Source: an uncultured Prevotellaceae bacterium
Lineage (GTDB): Bacteria > Bacteroidota > Bacteroidia > Bacteroidales > Bacteroidaceae
Reading direction: 5' to 3'
Length of the DNA: 8,822 nt
NCBI GenBank assembly: GCA_902803455.1
Contig: CADCQC010000395.1
Location: 1-8,822 of the forward strand
This document shows, piece by piece, positions 5,496 through 8,822 of this stretch. The notes under the pieces were generated by a model. It saw only the letters and a list, made by a program, of their open reading frames with translations, ran no database searches and had not been told where the DNA came from. The stretch's first letter is position 1, and each line of letters starts with the position of its first letter. Both the position numbers and the translations under genes were made by a program.

Positions 5496-6422
5496 ATGAT
5501 TACATATTGGAACTTCAATCAAGGACTGACGCCACTCAAAGAGTGGCAGCCAAATTGCTGGATACAGGTGACGTGTCCCACCGACGAAAACCGCATGTAT
5601 CTGGAAAATGAATACAAGATTCCCGACTATTTTCTCACCGACATCAGCGATACGGATGAGCGTGCGCGTTATGAATACGACGACGGATGGATGCTGATCA
5701 TCTTGCGTATTCCATACGTCAAGGAGGTGCGGTCGAGAACACCTTACACCACTGTCCCTCTGGGTATTATCCATAAGCGCGACGTCACCATCACCGTGTG
5801 TTATTATGAGACCAACATGATGATTGATTTCGTCAGTTATCAACAGAAGAGGGGAGTGGGGTTCACCGATTATGTGGACATGATTTTCAGAATCTTCCTT
5901 TCCTCAGCGGTGTGGTATCTTAAACGGCTCAAGCAGATCAACAACCTCATTGAGAAGGCGAAGCGCAACCTTGACAAGGAGGTCAATAACGAGTCGCTGA
6001 TAGGCCTGAGCAGGTTGCAGGACTCGCTGACCTATTTCGCCACTTCCATCAGAGGAAACGAGAACCTGTTGGCCAAACTGAAATTCAAGTTGCAGATCGA
6101 TGAGTTGGATGCCGACATGATCGAAGACGTCAATATCGAGATGAGCCAGGCCAGAGAAACCACCAATATTTATTCCGACATCTTGGAATCCACGATGGAT
6201 ACTTATTCGAGCATCATCAACAACAACATGAACAATGTGATGCGTACGCTCACCTCTGTATCGATTTTGATGATGTTCCCCACACTCATTGCCAGTTTCT
6301 TCGGTATGAACTTGGTCAACGGTATGGAAACGAGTTCTTTCGGGTTTTTAGTCGCTCTTGTCATTTCTGTTGCCGTTTCGGGAATGATATGGTGGATTTT
6401 CCGTCATAAACGACTTATCTGA
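5496..6422 (+). CDS. corA: CorA family divalent cation transporter
   Basis: The 308-residue product has the CorA (2-TM-GxN) layout. A cytoplasmic alpha/beta domain takes up the first 130 or so residues. Long helices follow (about 135-250), including the 'ANNxMNxVMRTLTSVSI' type pore helix. TM segment 1 (about 254-270) ends in the signature G270-M271-N272, followed by an acidic periplasmic loop (NGME) and TM segment 2 (about 282-300), closing with a basic tail (FRHKRLI). CorA forms homopentameric channels for Mg2+, and some members carry Co2+, Ni2+ or Zn2+; which ion is carried here cannot be read from the sequence. The start is set by GGAGG 7 bases upstream. The gene is monocistronic, with a long structured leader suggesting post-transcriptional control. 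No hairpin terminator is visible after its stop. Confidence 0.95.
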   Translation: MITYWNFNQGLTPLKEWQPNCWIQVTCPTDENRMYLENEYKIPDYFLTDISDTDERARYEYDDGWMLIILRIPYVKEVRSRTPYTTVPLGIIHKRDVTITVCYYETNMMIDFVSYQQKRGVGFTDYVDMIFRIFLSSAVWYLKRLKQINNLIEKAKRNLDKEVNNESLIGLSRLQDSLTYFATSIRGNENLLAKLKFKLQIDELDADMIEDVNIEMSQARETTNIYSDILESTMDTYSSIINNNMNNVMRTLTSVSILMMFPTLIASFFGMNLVNGMETSSFGFLVALVISVAVSGMIWWIFRHKRLI

Positions 6423-6450
6423 AAAAATATTTAAAAAAAACAAAAATTCT

Positions 6451-6482
6451 TTAGGCCGATTCGTTTTTTTTCTTTAAGTTTG
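6451..6482 (+). promoter_or_regulatory. Promoter for the DUF349 protein gene
   Basis: TAAGTTTG at 6475-6482 is a perfect TAnnTTTG. TTAG (6451-6454) at a 20-base spacing is an imperfect -33 element. The start would fall near 6487-6490, leaving a leader of about 40 bases. The A- and T-rich stretch from 6421 to 6475 has no stable hairpin, so some readthrough from corA is possible. Confidence 0.6.
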
Positions 6483-6527
6483 CATTTTGATAAGTGTGAA
6501 CAATCGAATCATTAACCTAATTGTGAC

Positions 6528-8582
6528 ATGATGGACTCTCAAGAAAAGAAACTGAATCAAGTTAATCCAGAGGAAAATTTAGTGGAAGCACCTCTTGCAA
6601 ATGCTGAAACAACACCAGCAGAAGATGCTGCAGTAGTAGAAGAAACCCCTGCCGCTGAGGAAGCTCCTGCTGCTGAGGAAGCCCCCGCTGCTGAGGAAGC
6701 ACCTGCAGTTGAGGAGGCTCCTGCAGTTGAGGAAGCCCCCGCTGCTGAGGAAGCTCCCGCCGCTGAGGAAGCTCCCGCTGCTGAGGAAGCCCCTGCTGCT
6801 GAGGAAGCTCCTGCTGCTGAGGAAGCCCCTGCTGCTGAGGAAGCTCCTGCAGAAGAAACTCCCAAGAAAGTGTATAAGAACAAAGGTGAGGTGCTCGAAA
6901 GAGTCATCGAATTGGCTCATGGTGAAGCCACCCCAGGCAAGGAAGAAGTGGAATTGCTGAAAACCTTGTTCTATAAAATGCTGGGAGCAGAGCGAGAGGC
7001 TGCCCAAAAGGAATATATAGAGAACGGTGGAGATCCGGAAGCTTATCATGTCACGCCAGATGAAGATGAGGAGAAATTCAAGGCAGAGATGACGCTGATC
7101 AAGGAGCGCCGCGCCAAATTGTTCCAGGCACAGGAGGCCGAGAAGAACGATAACCTCAACAAGAAACTGGCTATCATCGAGAAGGTCAAAAATATGGTCA
7201 CTTCACCAGAAAGTGCCAACAAGTCATACCAGGAGTTCAAGCGCCTGCAGCAGGAATGGAAGGAGATTAAGGCCGTTCCGGCTGAAAGAGCCAGCGAACT
7301 TTGGAAGACATACCAGCATTATGTGGAGCAATTCTATGACCAGCTGCGTCTCAACAGCGAGGCCAGGGAGTATGACTTCCGCAAGAACCTTGAGATCAAG
7401 ACACGGCTTTGCGAGGCAGCAGAAAAACTGGCTGAGGAGTCGGATGTGATCAGCGCTTTCCATCAGCTGCAGGAGTTGCACCAGCAATATCGTGAGGCCG
7501 GACCCGTCGCTAAAGAACTCAGAGAACAGGTGTGGGCTCGTTTCAAGGCTGCCTCTACCATCATCAACAAGCGCCATCAGCAGCATTTCGAGGAGCTGAG
7601 GTCGAAGGAAGAGGAAAATCTGGCCAGAAAAACCGCTCTCTGTGAAAAAGTGGAGGAAATCGCCAAGAGAGAAAACAAAGGTGCTTCTGACTGGGATCGC
7701 AATACCCGTGAGATCATCGCCATCCAGGCTGAGTGGAAGACCATCGGGTTTGCTCCTCAGAAGATGAATGTGAAGATCTTCGAGCGTTTCCGTGCAGCAT
7801 GTGACGACTTCTTCGGCCGCAAGACACAGTTCTTCCGCGACATGAAGAGCCGTTTCGCAGAGAATGCCGAGAAGAAGCGTGCCCTTGTGGAGAAAGCCAA
7901 AGCATTGCAAGACAGCACCGAGTGGAAAGAGACAGCTGAGAAACTGACAGAATTGCAGCGTGAGTGGAAGACCATCGGCATGGTGCCCAAGAAGTTAGGC
8001 GACCAACTGTGGAATGAGTTCCTCGGGGCTTGCAACAAGTTCTTCGATGCCAGAAATGCTGCTACTGCCGGCACAAGAAGTGTGGAGCGTGAGAATTTGG
8101 CCAAGAAACGTGAGATCATCGCTAAACTCAAGGCTGTAAAAGATGAGAATGCGGATAATCTTCAGGAGACCGTGCAGGCATTGGTGGATGAGTACAATTC
8201 CATCGGGCATGTTCCCTTCCGTGATAAAGACAAGATCTTCAAGGAGTACCGTGAGGTGATTGACCAGCTCACCAAGGAACTCAATATTATCGTGAACCGC
8301 CGCCGTTTCGAGCAATTCAAGTCCAACTTGAAGAATGTGGCTGAAAAGGGTGCGGGAGCGCTTGACAATGAGCGGACAAGATTGATGCGCCGGTATGAAG
8401 CGCTGAAGCAGGAGATCCAGACTTATGAGAACAACATCGGATTCCTCAGCGTGTCGAGCAAGAAGGGCAGCAACCTCATTGATGAGATGAACCGTAAGGT
8501 GCAGAAGCTGAAGGATGAGCTCAATCTCGTGAAGGAGCAGATCAAAGCTATCGATGCTGAGAGTTCTGCTGAGGAAGAGTAG
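6528..8582 (+). CDS. DUF349 repeat protein with Ala/Pro/Glu-rich N-terminus
   Basis: The 684-residue product has three parts. Residues 1-110 are low complexity, dominated by eleven PAAEEA/PAVEEA hexapeptides. Residues about 113-215 form a charged helical region. From about 215 to 600 there are five DUF349 units, each centred on a [W/Y]-x-x-[I/A]-G-x-[V/A]-P-like motif: W244 (EIKAVP), Y321 (EAGPV), W403 (TIGFAP), W480 (TIGMVP) and Y556 (SIGHVP), spaced 74-82 residues apart. The C-terminus (about 610-684) is a predicted coiled coil ending in acidic residues. There is no signal peptide or membrane segment, so it is likely cytosolic. DUF349 has no settled function; the highly charged helical repeats suggest a scaffold or nucleic-acid/ribosome association, which is only a guess. 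Tandem ATGs at 6528 and 6531 leave the start uncertain by one codon. It is a single-gene unit ended by the terminator at 8625. Confidence 0.9.
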   Translation: MMDSQEKKLNQVNPEENLVEAPLANAETTPAEDAAVVEETPAAEEAPAAEEAPAAEEAPAVEEAPAVEEAPAAEEAPAAEEAPAAEEAPAAEEAPAAEEAPAAEEAPAEETPKKVYKNKGEVLERVIELAHGEATPGKEEVELLKTLFYKMLGAEREAAQKEYIENGGDPEAYHVTPDEDEEKFKAEMTLIKERRAKLFQAQEAEKNDNLNKKLAIIEKVKNMVTSPESANKSYQEFKRLQQEWKEIKAVPAERASELWKTYQHYVEQFYDQLRLNSEAREYDFRKNLEIKTRLCEAAEKLAEESDVISAFHQLQELHQQYREAGPVAKELREQVWARFKAASTIINKRHQQHFEELRSKEEENLARKTALCEKVEEIAKRENKGASDWDRNTREIIAIQAEWKTIGFAPQKMNVKIFERFRAACDDFFGRKTQFFRDMKSRFAENAEKKRALVEKAKALQDSTEWKETAEKLTELQREWKTIGMVPKKLGDQLWNEFLGACNKFFDARNAATAGTRSVERENLAKKREIIAKLKAVKDENADNLQETVQALVDEYNSIGHVPFRDKDKIFKEYREVIDQLTKELNIIVNRRRFEQFKSNLKNVAEKGAGALDNERTRLMRRYEALKQEIQTYENNIGFLSVSSKKGSNLIDEMNRKVQKLKDELNLVKEQIKAIDAESSAEEE
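6648..6845 (+). repeat. Eleven in-frame 18-bp tandem repeats (PAAEEA)
   Basis: Eleven copies of an 18-base unit, CCTGCTGCTGAGGAAGCT and close variants, encode residues 41-106 of the DUF349 protein, followed by a degenerate twelfth (PAEET). Units 4 and 5 carry GCAGTT, giving PAVEEA in place of PAAEEA. Most other differences are silent third-position C/T changes. Because the unit is a multiple of three, gain or loss of copies keeps the frame, so copy number may vary between strains. Confidence 0.95.
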
Positions 8583-8624
8583 TCATTTTTGCGGCCTGCA
8601 AGGCCAATAAGCACATAGACATAG

Positions 8625-8651
8625 CCCAGGGCGATTGCCCTGGGTTTTTTT
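8625..8651 (+). terminator. Intrinsic terminator of the DUF349 gene
   Basis: A perfect 8-bp G/C-rich stem, CCCAGGGC (8625-8632) with GCCCTGGG (8637-8644), has loop GATT and is followed directly by seven T. It lies 42 bases after the DUF349 stop codon. A smaller stem, GGCCT/AGGCC at 8593-8605, precedes it. Confidence 0.92.
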
Positions 8652-8692
8652 ATGCGTGGCAAAGATTGTCACCCTTTTTTACCCTTTTTGTG

Positions 8693-8710
8693 AGTGCCTT
8701 GGCACTTTTT
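8693..8710 (+). terminator. Possible second, weaker terminator
   Basis: AGTGC (8693-8697) pairs with GCACT (8702-8706) around loop CTTG, followed by TTTT. With only 5 bp it is weak; it may back up the terminator 42 bases upstream. The surrounding bases 8653-8822 are A/T- and pyrimidine-rich, with no gene and no TAnnTTTG element that I can see. Confidence 0.4.
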
Positions 8711-8776
8711 CAACTTTTAATATCTTCTTTTTCCTCCTTTTTTATTTGATTATTTATCCACCTATCTGCATCAGGC

Positions 8777-8810
8777 ATGTGTGAGATCAAGCATATGTGT
8801 GAGATCAAGC
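8777..8810. repeat. Two copies of a 16-bp direct repeat, 18-bp period
   Basis: ATGTGTGAGATCAAGC occurs at 8777-8792 and exactly again at 8795-8810, and ATCAAG recurs once more at 8815-8820. The array may continue past the window edge. It could be a simple slippage product, a regulator site for the next gene, or the start of a longer repeat; the window does not show enough to decide. Confidence 0.7.
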
Positions 8811-8822
8811 GAATATCAAGAA

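Noticed and set aside
6648..6863. CRISPR array or TonB-type proline spacer
   Set aside because: The repeats are contiguous, in frame and have no spacers. The protein has no membrane anchor or TonB C-terminal domain.
6557..6907. Minus-strand Ser/Ala/Gly-rich frame opposite the PAAEEA repeats
   Set aside because: The open frame is a by-product of the 18-bp repeat having no stop in that phase; it has no independent support.

Overview
The window reads as chromosomal DNA of a Bacteroidota species, most likely order Bacteroidales and perhaps Prevotellaceae. The basis is the repeated promoter element TAnnTTTG ahead of nearly every transcription unit (TACCTTTG twice, TATCTTTG, TAAGTTTG, TAATTTTG), A/T-rich start regions mostly without a Shine-Dalgarno sequence, the rsfS-ftsH-cdsA gene order, and a large DUF349-repeat protein with an (APAAEE)n N-terminus. 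The genus is inference; nothing here fixes it.

Layout. Bases 1-179 hold a minus-strand tRNA-Gln(CUG) unit with its own promoter and intrinsic terminator. Bases 316-4775 are a plus-strand operon: rsfS (ribosome silencing factor), ftsH (membrane AAA+ zinc protease), cdsA (CDP-diacylglycerol synthase) and a membrane-anchored calcineurin-like phosphoesterase, with gaps of 60, 12 and 8 bases. The phosphoesterase gene converges on, and overlaps by 7 bases, a minus-strand C_GCAxxG_C_C family cysteine protein gene. Divergent from that gene is a CorA-type divalent cation channel gene with a long structured 5' leader. A promoter then drives a 684-residue DUF349-repeat protein, closed by a strong intrinsic terminator. 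The window ends in an A/T-rich intergenic stretch with a second weak hairpin and a short direct repeat.

How the genes fit together. The operon joins ribosome control, membrane protein quality control and phospholipid precursor synthesis, a common housekeeping grouping in this phylum. None of the protein genes shows truncation, frameshift or signs of recent transfer.

The most interesting feature is the corA leader (about 5358-5495). It holds an 11-codon leader ORF (MDDYPAESFIS) whose stop codon lies in the base of a nested stem with a possible pseudoknot. The 3' arm of the inner stem (CTCACGC) can instead pair, over 9 base pairs with one bulge, with the corA Shine-Dalgarno region (CGTGGAGGAT). 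The two folds exclude each other. The leader ORF opens with an acidic, proline-containing stretch like that of enterobacterial MgtL. This suggests translation-coupled control of cation uptake; the mechanism is inference from complementarity alone and has not been folded or compared by computation.
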